NCBI GenBank assembly: GCA_002189105.1
Contig: NIOB01000001.1
Coordinates: 1,364,001 to 1,428,000 of the forward strand
Reading direction: 5' to 3'
From: Saccharibacillus soli
Lineage (GTDB): Bacteria > Bacillota > Bacilli > Paenibacillales > Paenibacillaceae
Length of the DNA stretch: 64,000 nt
The position numbers and the translations under genes were made by a program. The notes under the pieces are model-generated. The model saw nothing but the letters and a program-made list of their open reading frames with translations, searched no databases and was not told the DNA's origin. Each line of letters starts with the position of its first letter. Position 1 is the stretch's first letter. Of this stretch, positions 1 through 8,229 are shown piece by piece.

Positions 1-522
1 CGGGTCCGCATAGATAATCACAGCTTCGTCTTCAGCCAAGATGTCGCGTGCATCTACGTCCGCTTCCATCAGCAGCTCAAGCACTTCTTCTTCGCTTTTG
101 CCTTCCACACCGATTACAGCCGTCTCGTCGAACATGTATGCGACCGATCCGCTGACCCCAAGGTTGCCGCCATTTTTGTTGAAGGCTGCACGCACATCGG
201 AGGCCGTACGATTGACGTTGTTCGTCAGAGCGTCCACGATCACCATCGAACCGTTCGGGCCAAAGCCTTCATAACGCAGTTCGGTATAGGTTTCGTCGCC
301 ACTGCCCTTGGCTTTGTCCAGGGCACGGTCGATAATCGCCTTAGGGACGTTATACGTCTTCGCGCGTTCCAGAACGACTTTGAGCGCACGGTTGGATTCC
401 GGGTCCGGTTCGCCCTTCTTGGCTGCCACATAAATCTCAACGCCGAATTTGGCATAAACCCGACTGGTGTTGGCGTCTTTGGAAGCTTTCTTTTCCTTAA
501 TGTTATTCCATTTACGACCCAT
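1..522 (-). CDS. YebC/YeeN-family protein (3' end outside window)
   Basis: This is the first 174 codons of a YebC/TACO1-family gene that runs off the left edge. The start [20 protein letters not shown] is typical of the YeeN-type subfamily of Bacillus and Staphylococcus, which differs from the canonical YebC start. Further conserved stretches are [19 protein letters not shown] and the [14 protein letters not shown] region. YebC-family proteins were first described as transcriptional regulators; some members relieve ribosome stalling at proline stretches. Which role applies to this subfamily cannot be told from sequence. The ATG at 522 has only a weak purine-rich stretch upstream. Full length is expected to be about 240 residues. 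Confidence 0.93.
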   Translation of the reverse strand, partial: MGRKWNNIKEKKASKDANTSRVYAKFGVEIYVAAKKGEPDPESNRALKVVLERAKTYNVPKAIIDRALDKAKGSGDETYTELRYEGFGPNGSMVIVDALTNNVNRTASDVRAAFNKNGGNLGVSGSVAYMFDETAVIGVEGKSEEEVLELLMEADVDARDILAEDEAVIIYADP

Positions 523-657
523 ATCTATCCCGCTCGCTTTCCATTTATTGGTTCTGCGCTGAATTTCACACCCATTTATTGTAGCGTGAAAAAGCCACCG
601 GAACAAGTCTCTATCCGCCTACAGCCTCTGAACTTGCGATGAGAATTTGCAGCCTCG

Positions 658-1080
658 TCACACGTCACCGTTTAATTTGTTAAAAGCACGACGTGCACTT
701 TGCAAAAAAGTCTCCCGCCGCTGCCGTTCTTCCGAACTCAGATCCCCGCGTAGATGGTGTTCCGCCTCACCGATGGCCAGATGCAGACTCTCCTTGAGCG
801 CTTCGCGTTCCGACTCGTCCAGCAGACCTTTCAGTTTATCGGATACGTTGGGCGTGTAAGGCATGCGATTGTATTCTTCGGCGCTGATTGTCCGTACATC
901 CAGATACGTATTTTTGACCTCAATAATGGTACTGGGGTTTCGTACGTTTTTGTCCGTCTCGACCACCACGCACTTGTCTACATGATCCGGGTATACATTG
1001 ATAATCTTCTGCCTGATCCCCAGGATGCCGCAGATTCGACTAAATGGAATTCGATGTATTCTGCTGACTTCATCCGACAT
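658..1080 (-). CDS. hypothetical protein, 140 aa
   Basis: No family is recognised. The product is soluble, with no signal peptide or membrane segment. Residues 1-75 look like a compact alpha/beta region rich in Val and Ile; the C-terminal half is strongly charged and helical (KGLLDESEREALKES and RQRRETFLQSARRAF), suggesting a helical hairpin. The ATG is preceded by GGAGGGAAGGGT, a good ribosome binding site. It lies upstream of the YebC-like gene on the same strand (135-bp gap) and is divergent from the MFS gene. Base composition and start signal support a real gene; function unknown. Confidence 0.7.
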   Translation of the reverse strand: MSDEVSRIHRIPFSRICGILGIRQKIINVYPDHVDKCVVVETDKNVRNPSTIIEVKNTYLDVRTISAEEYNRMPYTPNVSDKLKGLLDESEREALKESLHLAIGEAEHHLRGDLSSEERQRRETFLQSARRAFNKLNGDV

Positions 1081-1172
1081 ACCCTTCCCTCCACTCGTTC
1101 AGTCCTCGACTCATTTCGCTCTCTCCAGCATATCATAAAACGTAAAATTCGCTGCTGACTTCCCGGAATCCG

Positions 1173-1202
1173 TTGACAAAAAGTTAAAATTTCAGATATA
1201 CT
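1173..1202 (+). promoter_or_regulatory. sigma-A-type promoter of the MFS gene
   Basis: TTGACA (1173-1178) and TATACT (1197-1202) are separated by 18 bp. They lie about 60 bp upstream of the TTG start of the transporter. Confidence 0.65.
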
Positions 1203-1219
1203 TGTTTAGACAATCATTT

Positions 1220-1243
1220 ATGAAAATGAGTTTTTGTTTTCAT
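1220..1243. promoter_or_regulatory. inverted repeat in MFS leader, possible operator
   Basis: ATGAAAA (1220-1226) and TTTTCAT (1237-1243) form a 7-bp inverted repeat with a 10-bp spacer. It lies between the -10 box and the ribosome binding site of the transporter, where a repressor could block transcription. The regulator is unknown. Confidence 0.35.
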
Positions 1244-1264
1244 CGCTTACAGGAGGAGTTGCGT

Positions 1265-2482
1265 TTGGAAAAGGAACGATTATGGAATCGGGATTTTTTG
1301 ACCCTGAGTTTTAGCAGTTTTTTTATCTTTATTAATTTCTATATTTTAGCCGTAACGCTGCCTGAATATGCGATGCTTCATCTGCATGGTCATGCGAATG
1401 GCATCGGATTGGTTACCACTGTCTTTGTCGTGGCTGCCGTGATCTTCAGACCGCTTACCGGCAAATGGCTGGACGAGCTGAATCGCAAGAAACTGCTGGT
1501 CTTTTCGGTCATCATGTTTGCGGCATGCAGCTTCCTCTATTTGTGGGTACCGACCTATTCGCTGCTGCTTGTCCTGCGCTTTGTTCATGGCATCTCCTTC
1601 GGGATCGCAGCGACGACCACTTCCGCCGTTGTGCTGGATGTCATTCCTAGAGAACGCAAGGGCGAAGGTATTGGCTACTTCACCTTGTTTATGAGCCTTG
1701 CGATGGTATTTGGACCGTTCGTGGGACTATCGGTATCATCGAGTGCAGGATATTCCGTGCTGTTCCTGTTCATTGCGGTGTTCGCTCTACTCGCCTGTCT
1801 GTTCGGCGTCATCACACCAATTCCCCCGCATGAACGCAAACCCAGCACACTAGGAAACTGGCACATCCAGCGGTTTATCGAACCCCGCGCCATTCCTGTC
1901 GCGTGCGCAGGATTTCTGATTGCTTTTGCTTATGGAGCGATTTCAACCTTTATCTCCGTCTACGCGGATTCACTGGGATTAAAAAGTATCGCCAGCTACT
2001 TCTTCGTCGTCTTCGCAGCGGTTGTGCTGCTGTCCCGACCGTTTACAGGCCGTTTGTTTGACCGACGGGGCGCTCATCCACTCGTCTATCCCGGCATCGC
2101 CCTGTTTGCCATCGGCATGATTGGACTCAGCCAGGCTCATTCGGCGTTATGGTTTCTGCTGACGGCTGCGGTGATTGGCCTGGGATATGGCGCGATCATC
2201 CCAAGCTTCCAGACTCTGGCCATCCAGTCTGCACCGGCTCATCGCAGCGGACTGGCGACTGGAACCTATTTCGTCTTCTTTGACCTGGGTTACGGGCTTG
2301 GCTCTTACCTGCTCGGTCAGGTCGCTTCGTCCATCAGTTATTCAGTGATGTATCTGGTCGGAGGCCTGATCGCAGCGGCAGCGCTTGCCGTCTATTACGG
2401 GGTGCATCATCGGACGGAGCAGCGTAGAGCGGTGCAATTGCGGGAAACGCATCTCGCAGAGACTTCTAAAGTATCGGTCTAA
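1265..2482 (+). CDS. MFS transporter (drug-efflux-like)
   Basis: A 405-residue major facilitator with about 12 hydrophobic helices. The loop between helices 2 and 3 carries motif A, GKWLDELNRKK, and a related GRLFDRRG lies in the second half, as in 12-helix proton-coupled exporters. Homology looks closest to YwoG-like multidrug transporters; the substrate cannot be inferred. The start is taken as TTG at 1265 because AGGAGG (1251-1256) sits 8 bases upstream. The ORF stays open further upstream, but that would place the N-terminus inside the promoter. It is monocistronic, with its own promoter and a terminator shared with the convergent kinase gene. Confidence 0.9.
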   Translation: MEKERLWNRDFLTLSFSSFFIFINFYILAVTLPEYAMLHLHGHANGIGLVTTVFVVAAVIFRPLTGKWLDELNRKKLLVFSVIMFAACSFLYLWVPTYSLLLVLRFVHGISFGIAATTTSAVVLDVIPRERKGEGIGYFTLFMSLAMVFGPFVGLSVSSSAGYSVLFLFIAVFALLACLFGVITPIPPHERKPSTLGNWHIQRFIEPRAIPVACAGFLIAFAYGAISTFISVYADSLGLKSIASYFFVVFAAVVLLSRPFTGRLFDRRGAHPLVYPGIALFAIGMIGLSQAHSALWFLLTAAVIGLGYGAIIPSFQTLAIQSAPAHRSGLATGTYFVFFDLGYGLGSYLLGQVASSISYSVMYLVGGLIAAAALAVYYGVHHRTEQRRAVQLRETHLAETSKVSV

Positions 2483-2561
2483 AGCTTCTGAATGAAACTT
2501 CTGAATAAACCTTTGAGCGCATCAACAAGAGTCCATCCTCACTATGCATAGGGCAAATCGA

Positions 2562-2593
2562 AAAGACCGAACGGCTAAAGCTGTTCGGTCTTT
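2562..2593. terminator. bidirectional rho-independent terminator
   Basis: An 11-bp perfect stem, AAAGACCGAAC / GTTCGGTCTTT, with a 10-nt loop and A/T flanks on both sides. It lies between the convergent MFS gene and sensor kinase gene. Confidence 0.85.
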
Positions 2594-2638
2594 CTTTCGC
2601 CCATTCCCATTCTATCCTGATTCTCTGCGTCAAAGACG

Positions 2639-4075
2639 TCAGTGGGAATCCGCAGCGGCAGGCAGCGTAATCTCGAACCTGGCACCTTGAGGCTCGCGTG
2701 GCATCCAGACAAGATCGCCACCATGCGCACGGGCAATGTCCCGGGCAATCGCCAGCCCCAGCCCCGAACTCCGGTGGCGATCGCCCGTATCCGTGCCGTG
2801 GAAATATCGTTCAAAGATTCGATCTGCCTGTTCAGGTGGAACTCCCCGACCCTCATCTTCGACCGAGATCCGCAGCCCCTGCTCACTTTGCGTGACGGAA
2901 GCGACAACCTTGACCTGTTTTTCATTGTGGAATACGGCATTTTCGATCAGATTTGCCACTGCACGCTTCATCAGCAGTTCATCAATCTCGGCCTCTGCAT
3001 GATCCAAGTCACTGCGAAAGTCCAAATCAAGACCCGCATACAGCGGATGATTCAACGCGTCAATGACGATTTCACGGACGAACACGACCAGATTGACGGT
3101 CTGACGATGTAAGGTAATGATCTTGTTATTCAGCCGCACGGACAGATTGAGGTCTTCCACGACATCCTGCAAATACAGCGCCTTTTGCTCGATAATGGCT
3201 GCATATTCCCGGCGTTCAGCCTCTGTAAACTCGTAATCTTCATTCCGCAGCATCTCCGCATAACCCAGAACGGATGCCAGCGGCGTCTTGATGTCATGCG
3301 AGATCCCGCCGATCCACTCGTCTTTCATTCGTTCCAATACTGCCCGTTCCTGCTCGGCTTCCTGAAGACGTACGGCCAGACGATCTGCATTGCGAAATAC
3401 TTCGCTATAGACCCCACTCGCTGACCCTGCCTTTTGATAATGACCGGCACTTAATTGTTCCAAGCGTTCAGCCAATTGATACAAGGGACGCGTTAAGGTA
3501 CGGCCAAATCCATACGCAATCAATAGCGCTACAAGGGCATCGACAACCAGCACCAGCAGCACCCCTACCTTGAGGATCTCCCTGAGTTCAGCCAGGCTGA
3601 ACACCGAGACATAACGCGCAATATCCGGATAGGGAAACCCGATCAGATAGCTGTAAGTCGTCCCCTGGATCAGCTTTTTCCCGACAAATACAGTGGTATT
3701 GCTCTCGCCTTCCCTATATTTGTAGGTCTGGATCATATCGAACGGCGTGTAGCGCTGGGGGGCGTCCGCAGGAAGATTCAAGGCATAGACTTGTAGACCG
3801 CTCTCATCCAGAATCTGAACCCAGGCACCTGCTTCCGACAGCATCTTTTTGCCCGATTCGTGCAGATCTATCGCTCCGCTTGTGGATGGGAAGATCTCAT
3901 CAGCAAAGTTCCGCACCCGTTCTTCATAAGAAACGGCTTCGGAATGGAGCGGCGCATAACGCGTGAAAGAACCCGACACAAACAAAGCAGCCAACACAGC
4001 AAGGTTCAAGATCAGCACCAGTACAGCGACAAGGGCTGAAGACAGCGCAAACCGTGCAGTCAGCCGCCACTTCAT
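2639..4075 (-). CDS. sensor histidine kinase
   Basis: A 478-residue membrane kinase. It has an N-terminal helix (about 11-33), an extracellular sensing domain of about 130 residues, a second helix (about 167-187), a HAMP linker, a HisKA domain with phosphoacceptor H260 (ISHDIKTPL), and an ATPase domain with N-box NLIENAVFHN, DEGRGVP and a GLGLAIA G-box. Its start overlaps the regulator stop by 4 bp (ATGA), so the two are translationally coupled. The extracellular domain is of the classic periplasmic-sensing type, unlike intramembrane peptide-sensing kinases. The ligand is unknown; the co-directional peptidase gene upstream suggests envelope or peptide stress. Confidence 0.93.
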   Translation of the reverse strand: MKWRLTARFALSSALVAVLVLILNLAVLAALFVSGSFTRYAPLHSEAVSYEERVRNFADEIFPSTSGAIDLHESGKKMLSEAGAWVQILDESGLQVYALNLPADAPQRYTPFDMIQTYKYREGESNTTVFVGKKLIQGTTYSYLIGFPYPDIARYVSVFSLAELREILKVGVLLVLVVDALVALLIAYGFGRTLTRPLYQLAERLEQLSAGHYQKAGSASGVYSEVFRNADRLAVRLQEAEQERAVLERMKDEWIGGISHDIKTPLASVLGYAEMLRNEDYEFTEAERREYAAIIEQKALYLQDVVEDLNLSVRLNNKIITLHRQTVNLVVFVREIVIDALNHPLYAGLDLDFRSDLDHAEAEIDELLMKRAVANLIENAVFHNEKQVKVVASVTQSEQGLRISVEDEGRGVPPEQADRIFERYFHGTDTGDRHRSSGLGLAIARDIARAHGGDLVWMPREPQGARFEITLPAAADSH

Positions 4076-4776
4076 CGGTCATCCACCATCAGCTTGTAGC
4101 CAAGCCCTTTGACCGTTACCAACCGCACAGGCGCAGAAGGATTGACTTCAATCTTCTCCCGCAATCGGCGGATGTGCACCATAATCGTATTATCGATACC
4201 CACCGAATCCTCTCCCCACACCTGGGTATATAGCGTCTCTTTGCTGAACAGCCTACCGGGATTCTTGACCAAGAAGGCAAGCAGTCCCAGCTCTTTAGGC
4301 GTGAGATCCAGCGGAGTACCGTTCATGCGAATCTCCATATGCGGTTCATCAAATTCAAATCCGCCTGCGCAGAATGTCTTGGATGGAGCGGAGTTCGAAC
4401 CTGTTAATTCTGCGCTGCGAAATCTCGCTTTGATGCGATAGGCCAACTCTCTGGGACTGAATGGCTTGGTCACATAATCGTCGCCTCCAATTGCGAACCC
4501 CAGGATTTTATCCAATTCCTCCGTTCGGGCAGACAGAAAAAAGATCGGGATAGGCGATACCGCCCGAATCTTCCGGCATACTTCATACCCTTCGCCATCG
4601 GGCAGCATGACGTCGAGCACGACCAGATCCGGCTTCCGAAGCTGGAACTCCCGCCAGGCAGCTTCGGCTGTGGACGCTGTATACACGCGGTTGAATCCTT
4701 CTTTGTTCAATGTCGTCTGAAGCAGCCGGAGAATGTCAGCTTCGTCATCAACGAGCAGCAGGATTTGATCGAACAA
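4072..4776 (-). CDS. OmpR-family response regulator
   Basis: A 234-residue regulator with a receiver domain (phosphoacceptor D55 in VVLDVMLPD, acidic pair near the N-terminus, Lys in the TKPF motif) and a C-terminal winged helix (LTPKELGLLAFLVKN, then GLGYKL). The start is chosen as TTG at 4776: a strong AGGAGG lies 8 bases upstream, whereas the ORF continuing to 4809 would add eleven residues and swallow that site. It partners the overlapping kinase gene. Direct repeats upstream of the peptidase gene at 7173-7191 are plausible binding sites for it. Confidence 0.93.
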   Translation of the reverse strand: MFDQILLLVDDEADILRLLQTTLNKEGFNRVYTASTAEAAWREFQLRKPDLVVLDVMLPDGEGYEVCRKIRAVSPIPIFFLSARTEELDKILGFAIGGDDYVTKPFSPRELAYRIKARFRSAELTGSNSAPSKTFCAGGFEFDEPHMEIRMNGTPLDLTPKELGLLAFLVKNPGRLFSKETLYTQVWGEDSVGIDNTIMVHIRRLREKIEVNPSAPVRLVTVKGLGYKLMVDDR

Positions 4777-4894
4777 TGGAACACCTCCTCTTGGAATCCC
4801 ATGACTCACGAAGCTTCACAGGTCGGATGCAGCTTTCCCAATCGGCAATCAAACAATCCGAAATCCATAGGCTGCCGCTCCTGTCTTTTTTATC

Positions 4895-7099
4895 TTACGA
4901 CGAAGGGAACAGCTCCGAAAGAGAGTTTTTCTTCCGATGTTCTGTGAGCAGCTGTCCGGTGGAGTCAAAAGCGAAGAACTGTTTGAAGTCACTGCTGAAT
5001 CCCAACGCATCCAAGACGCGCAGGATAGCTGCATCGCGGGCCATACGCGTGCTGCGAACATCGTCTTCATACACATGCAGGATCAGTTTGTTATGGTTGT
5101 ATGGATGGCGAATGATATAAGCTCCAGTCGTCCCCGGACGGGCAACGAAGCGATCCCAATCGAGCCCCAGACTGGCGGCCTGCTTGAGAATCATTGGCTT
5201 CAAAGCCTGGACAACAGCATGCGAGCGGGAATCGCCAAGCAGAATGAGATTGGAAGAAGCCAACTCTTTCTTCAGCCCTGTCCGGATGGCTTCACGGCCG
5301 CTAATGATGCGTGTATTCACGCCTTGAATATCCAGCGTGGCCTTGATCTGGTTTGCCCGTTCAGCCAGTGCTTTGGGATTGGCCGAATCCCCGATGACCA
5401 GATACAGCGGCTCACCGCGCAACCCTTCACGAACCAAGCGGTTCATGGAAGTGAAGGGAATATCCGAGCGGCTATCAAAGATACTGGTGTAGATCCCTTC
5501 AAACTGCTTGCGCAGATATGCTTTTCGCTCCGCTTCGGAAAACGCATATTTCGAGTCCAGCACAAATCCCGGCTTATACAACGCATCGGAGAAAGTCTGG
5601 GCGACCGACTGGCCGAGAGTGTCCGATATGGTGTCAATCAGCCCTTTGATTGTGGCATTGCGATATTCGTAGCGGCGGAAATACTCCTGCATCATCGCAT
5701 CGAAACGGGATTCGCCAACGCTGCGATACAGCTGGTAAATTGCCTGGCGTCCTTTGGCATAGTAAACTTCATTCGCCGCATCGCCTACCTGATCGTTGGT
5801 TTCGGCAATGGCATGTTCGGAGGGAAAGTCGTCGAAGCGGATCGGATCGAACCCACTTTCCGTATCCCCCTGCTTTTCATAGAAATAGGCCGTGGAAAAG
5901 TCAGCGAAGCCTTCGTCCAAAAACGATTCATGTTCAGAGTCGTTGCCAATGAGCGAGTGGAACCATTGATGGGCAATTTCGTGGACAAATGCGCTGTGCC
6001 TTGCGGCATCGGCTTCTACATTCAGACGCCCCATCTGGATCAGGCGTGAATATTCGACAGCGACTCCCTGAACATTCGATTCCACGATCCGGAATTCCGG
6101 ATAAGGGTACGCCCCGTACTTTTGCCCAAAAAAGTCAATCGCTTTAAACGCCTGGTCGATATAACGCTTGGCGGCCTCGCGTTTGCTGACATCGCTGCCC
6201 AGTACGTAATATTCCACGGTCAGTCCATTTCGGGTCTCGCGTTCAACGGTGAAGGACGGACTGGCGAAAAACACAAATTCGCGCGTACGTTCAGCAGACG
6301 CAGATACAATCTTACGTGTACCGTTATCGATCACTCGCTCCGTCAGCACTCCTGGCATGGCTACGACGGTATTCGCGGATACCTCCAGTTCGACCTGGTA
6401 ATCCGCTGCTTCGTAATGATCCGACTCGAAAGTCCGACTGTAAGGCCCCGCATCCCAGGTCTTCGATGAGGCATTATAGACACTCAGGGTTGGGAACGCA
6501 TGGGCGCCGCTAATCAATCCCTCCGACCGCGACAGACGCTGCGTGCCATAAGGAATCCCCGTCACAAAATCAATCTGGAGTTCAACGGACTCTCCCGGCT
6601 TGAGCGGCTGCTTCAAAGATAGGCTTAACGACTGATTCTGATGCGTGAACGCTGCCGAAGAACCGTCTACCTGTACAGCGTTGATAACCATTCCACCCAG
6701 AAATTCGGCGGCTTTTTTATCTTTTAACCTTTCACGCATCTCTTCATTGGCCGAGACAAATAGTTCGGACTGGGTACTTAGCGAACGATTGGCATCGGCA
6801 TAGGTATGGAAGACGATTCGATCCAGCGAATCGCCGGTTTCGTTGCGGAATACGACCTTTTCCTGCCCATGCAGCTTACCTTTGGCTTCGTCCAATGTGG
6901 CCTTAATCTGGTAGAACGCCGAGCTTTGCTGCGGATTGGATACCGATTGTGCACTCGAAGTCGGCGGTGCTGGAGAAGTTTCCGCTCCATACGCGGTCAA
7001 CGGCAAGGATAACACCAATGAAGCGGCAAGCAAGGTGATCGCGCTTGGACGCATGCGTGAGCGAATGGGAGTTGAGTCATGCCTGGATTTTCGTGCCAT
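4895..7099 (-). CDS. secreted M1-family zinc metallopeptidase
   Basis: A 734-residue exported aminopeptidase-like protein. A charged N-terminus is followed by a hydrophobic core and a likely signal cleavage near residue 39 (TAYGAE). The gluzincin site is complete: H373-E374-x-x-H377 and E396, the HExxH-x18-E spacing of family M1. The usual GxMEN/GGMEY exopeptidase motif is altered to VAVEY, keeping the glutamate (E349). Residues after about 560 form an extra C-terminal domain without a recognised family. AGGAGG lies 9 bases before the ATG. The gene precedes the regulator-kinase pair on the same strand (118-bp gap, no clear terminator), so the three may be co-transcribed. True aminopeptidase activity is inferred. 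Confidence 0.9.
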   Translation of the reverse strand: MARKSRHDSTPIRSRMRPSAITLLAASLVLSLPLTAYGAETSPAPPTSSAQSVSNPQQSSAFYQIKATLDEAKGKLHGQEKVVFRNETGDSLDRIVFHTYADANRSLSTQSELFVSANEEMRERLKDKKAAEFLGGMVINAVQVDGSSAAFTHQNQSLSLSLKQPLKPGESVELQIDFVTGIPYGTQRLSRSEGLISGAHAFPTLSVYNASSKTWDAGPYSRTFESDHYEAADYQVELEVSANTVVAMPGVLTERVIDNGTRKIVSASAERTREFVFFASPSFTVERETRNGLTVEYYVLGSDVSKREAAKRYIDQAFKAIDFFGQKYGAYPYPEFRIVESNVQGVAVEYSRLIQMGRLNVEADAARHSAFVHEIAHQWFHSLIGNDSEHESFLDEGFADFSTAYFYEKQGDTESGFDPIRFDDFPSEHAIAETNDQVGDAANEVYYAKGRQAIYQLYRSVGESRFDAMMQEYFRRYEYRNATIKGLIDTISDTLGQSVAQTFSDALYKPGFVLDSKYAFSEAERKAYLRKQFEGIYTSIFDSRSDIPFTSMNRLVREGLRGEPLYLVIGDSANPKALAERANQIKATLDIQGVNTRIISGREAIRTGLKKELASSNLILLGDSRSHAVVQALKPMILKQAASLGLDWDRFVARPGTTGAYIIRHPYNHNKLILHVYEDDVRSTRMARDAAILRVLDALGFSSDFKQFFAFDSTGQLLTEHRKKNSLSELFPSS

Positions 7100-7138
7100 G
7101 ATAAGAAGCCTCCTTGAGTTCTTGGATTCGATACTCCC

Positions 7139-7191
7139 AGTATACCCGAGGCCTCTTACATCGTCTTAATGCCAACCTTACGACAACCTTA
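7139..7191 (-). promoter_or_regulatory. promoter with 11-bp-spaced direct repeats upstream of the M1 peptidase
   Basis: On the minus strand TAAGGTTG occurs twice (7191-7184 and 7180-7173), exactly 11 bp apart. A TATACT -10 box lies at 7144-7139, and the expected -35 position (about 7167-7162) is poor. Tandem repeats one helical turn apart next to a weak -35 are typical of promoters activated by OmpR/PhoB-type regulators such as the one encoded downstream. A third, degenerate TTAAG copy follows. Confidence 0.5.
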
Positions 7192-7208
7192 AATATGAAC
7201 GCACACCA

Positions 7209-7232
7209 AAAAAGCGCCCGCAGGCGCTTTTT
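7209..7232 (-). terminator. rho-independent terminator of the stress protein gene
   Basis: A perfect 10-bp stem AAAAAGCGCC / GGCGCTTTTT with a 4-nt loop, about 80 bp after the stop of the stress protein gene. It separates that gene from the peptidase promoter. Confidence 0.85.
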
Positions 7233-7311
7233 CACAAAATGCTTCCCTTCATCTCCCGTCAGGGCATTATCATCCGGTTCACTTCTCTTCCGAGTGTTCC
7301 TAGTCTCGCCT

Positions 7312-8025
7312 CTAACGACGATAAGGTTGGTCGTCGCGTCCAATAATCAGATTCGAGGCCTGACGAGTCGGGTCTGTCGTGGAGCGCGGATCCATGTCAT
7401 CCTCATGGTACCGAACGTTATGCTCCGACTCGCTTGATTTCTCGAGTGTCTCCGCTTCGTTGACACCTGCTGGCGGAACACGTTCGTCCACCGGGGCCAT
7501 GCCGGAAGTACGCGCTGTGCCGTCGGGATCGAAATAGGAAGTATTATTGGCTCCATGGCGTGCAAAGATCTCATAGAGCTGGCTGCGCATCGCCTCTTCC
7601 GCATCCACCATCACCAGAACATCGCCTTCATGGACACGTTCGTCGTAATATTTGGCTTCCTTCTCCGGGATGCCGAGGCCAATAAATCCTCCAGCCAATC
7701 CCCCAACTCCAGCTCCAACCGTTGCCCCCGCCAGTCCGGCCGCAATGGGTCCTGCTGCCAGCAGCGGCCCGATTCCGGGAATCGCAAGCGCTCCCAGGCT
7801 CGCAATCACGCCTAAAGTCCCACCCAGCGCACCGCCAGTGAGCGCGCCAGCTGTCAGACCTCCCTGGGCTTTGGTTCCGGTCTCGTTACGGATCTCTTCC
7901 GCTTCCTTCGTATGTTTGGCTACAACGGAAATGTGATCTCGCTCATATCCCGCTTTCTGTAGATCATGAATGGCTTGTACTGCTTGTTCTTCACGCTCAA
8001 ACGTCGCAGATATTTTCTTCATCAT
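7312..8025 (-). CDS. general stress protein, YflT/GSP17M-like domain with glycine zipper
   Basis: A 237-residue protein. Residues 1-45 (FEREEQAVQAIHDLQKAGY, then ISVVAKH) match the general stress protein 17M / YflT domain found in sigma-B regulon members of Bacillales. Residues about 57-115 are a glycine/alanine-rich hydrophobic hairpin of glycine-zipper type that could insert in a membrane. A second mixed alpha/beta segment (EGDVLVMVDAEEA) precedes a polar, disordered tail. The start follows GGGAGGT with 8-nt spacing; a second ATG is adjacent. Its promoter has the sigma-B pattern, agreeing with a stress role. Biochemical function of the family is unknown. Confidence 0.85.
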   Translation of the reverse strand: MMKKISATFEREEQAVQAIHDLQKAGYERDHISVVAKHTKEAEEIRNETGTKAQGGLTAGALTGGALGGTLGVIASLGALAIPGIGPLLAAGPIAAGLAGATVGAGVGGLAGGFIGLGIPEKEAKYYDERVHEGDVLVMVDAEEAMRSQLYEIFARHGANNTSYFDPDGTARTSGMAPVDERVPPAGVNEAETLEKSSESEHNVRYHEDDMDPRSTTDPTRQASNLIIGRDDQPYRR

Positions 8026-8061
8026 GATGAATACCTCCCGCGTGGTTGACTTAGCCTTTTT

Positions 8062-8087
8062 TTACCCGATCCCACTTTCCATCAAAC
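8062..8087 (-). promoter_or_regulatory. sigma-B-like promoter
   Basis: On the minus strand GTTTGA (8087-8082) and GGGTAA (8067-8062) are separated by exactly 14 bp, close to the Bacillus sigma-B consensus GTTTAA-N12-14-GGGTAT. It lies 37 bp upstream of a gene whose family is classically sigma-B controlled. No good sigma-A promoter was seen there. Confidence 0.6.
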
Positions 8088-8160
8088 CCCATGAAAATGG
8101 GAAGCCCATCCAGCCTCTCCAAAAAACCTATCCCCCTTTCTTCTCTTGGCGCTGGAGCTT

Positions 8161-8186
8161 TCGCATAGTATGATAGGACTATGCGA
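8161..8186. promoter_or_regulatory. 9-bp perfect inverted repeat upstream of the GGDEF-EAL gene
   Basis: TCGCATAGT (8161-8169) and ACTATGCGA (8178-8186) flank an 8-nt spacer and are followed by TTTT. The element ends 44 bp before the start codon. It could be an operator or a leader hairpin acting as an attenuator. Confidence 0.45.
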
Positions 8187-8229
8187 TTTTGGGATTCACG
8201 ATCGGAGCGATAAGGAGGACACCAAAGGA

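Noticed and set aside
1211-1243. possible Fur box in the MFS leader
   Set aside because: The inverted repeat is real but matches the 7-1-7 TGATAAT-type pattern poorly, so only an unknown operator is proposed.
4937-6049. 370-codon open frame on the plus strand
   Set aside because: It is antisense to the M1 peptidase gene, whose motifs and ribosome site are clear; the plus-strand translation has no recognisable domain or start signal.
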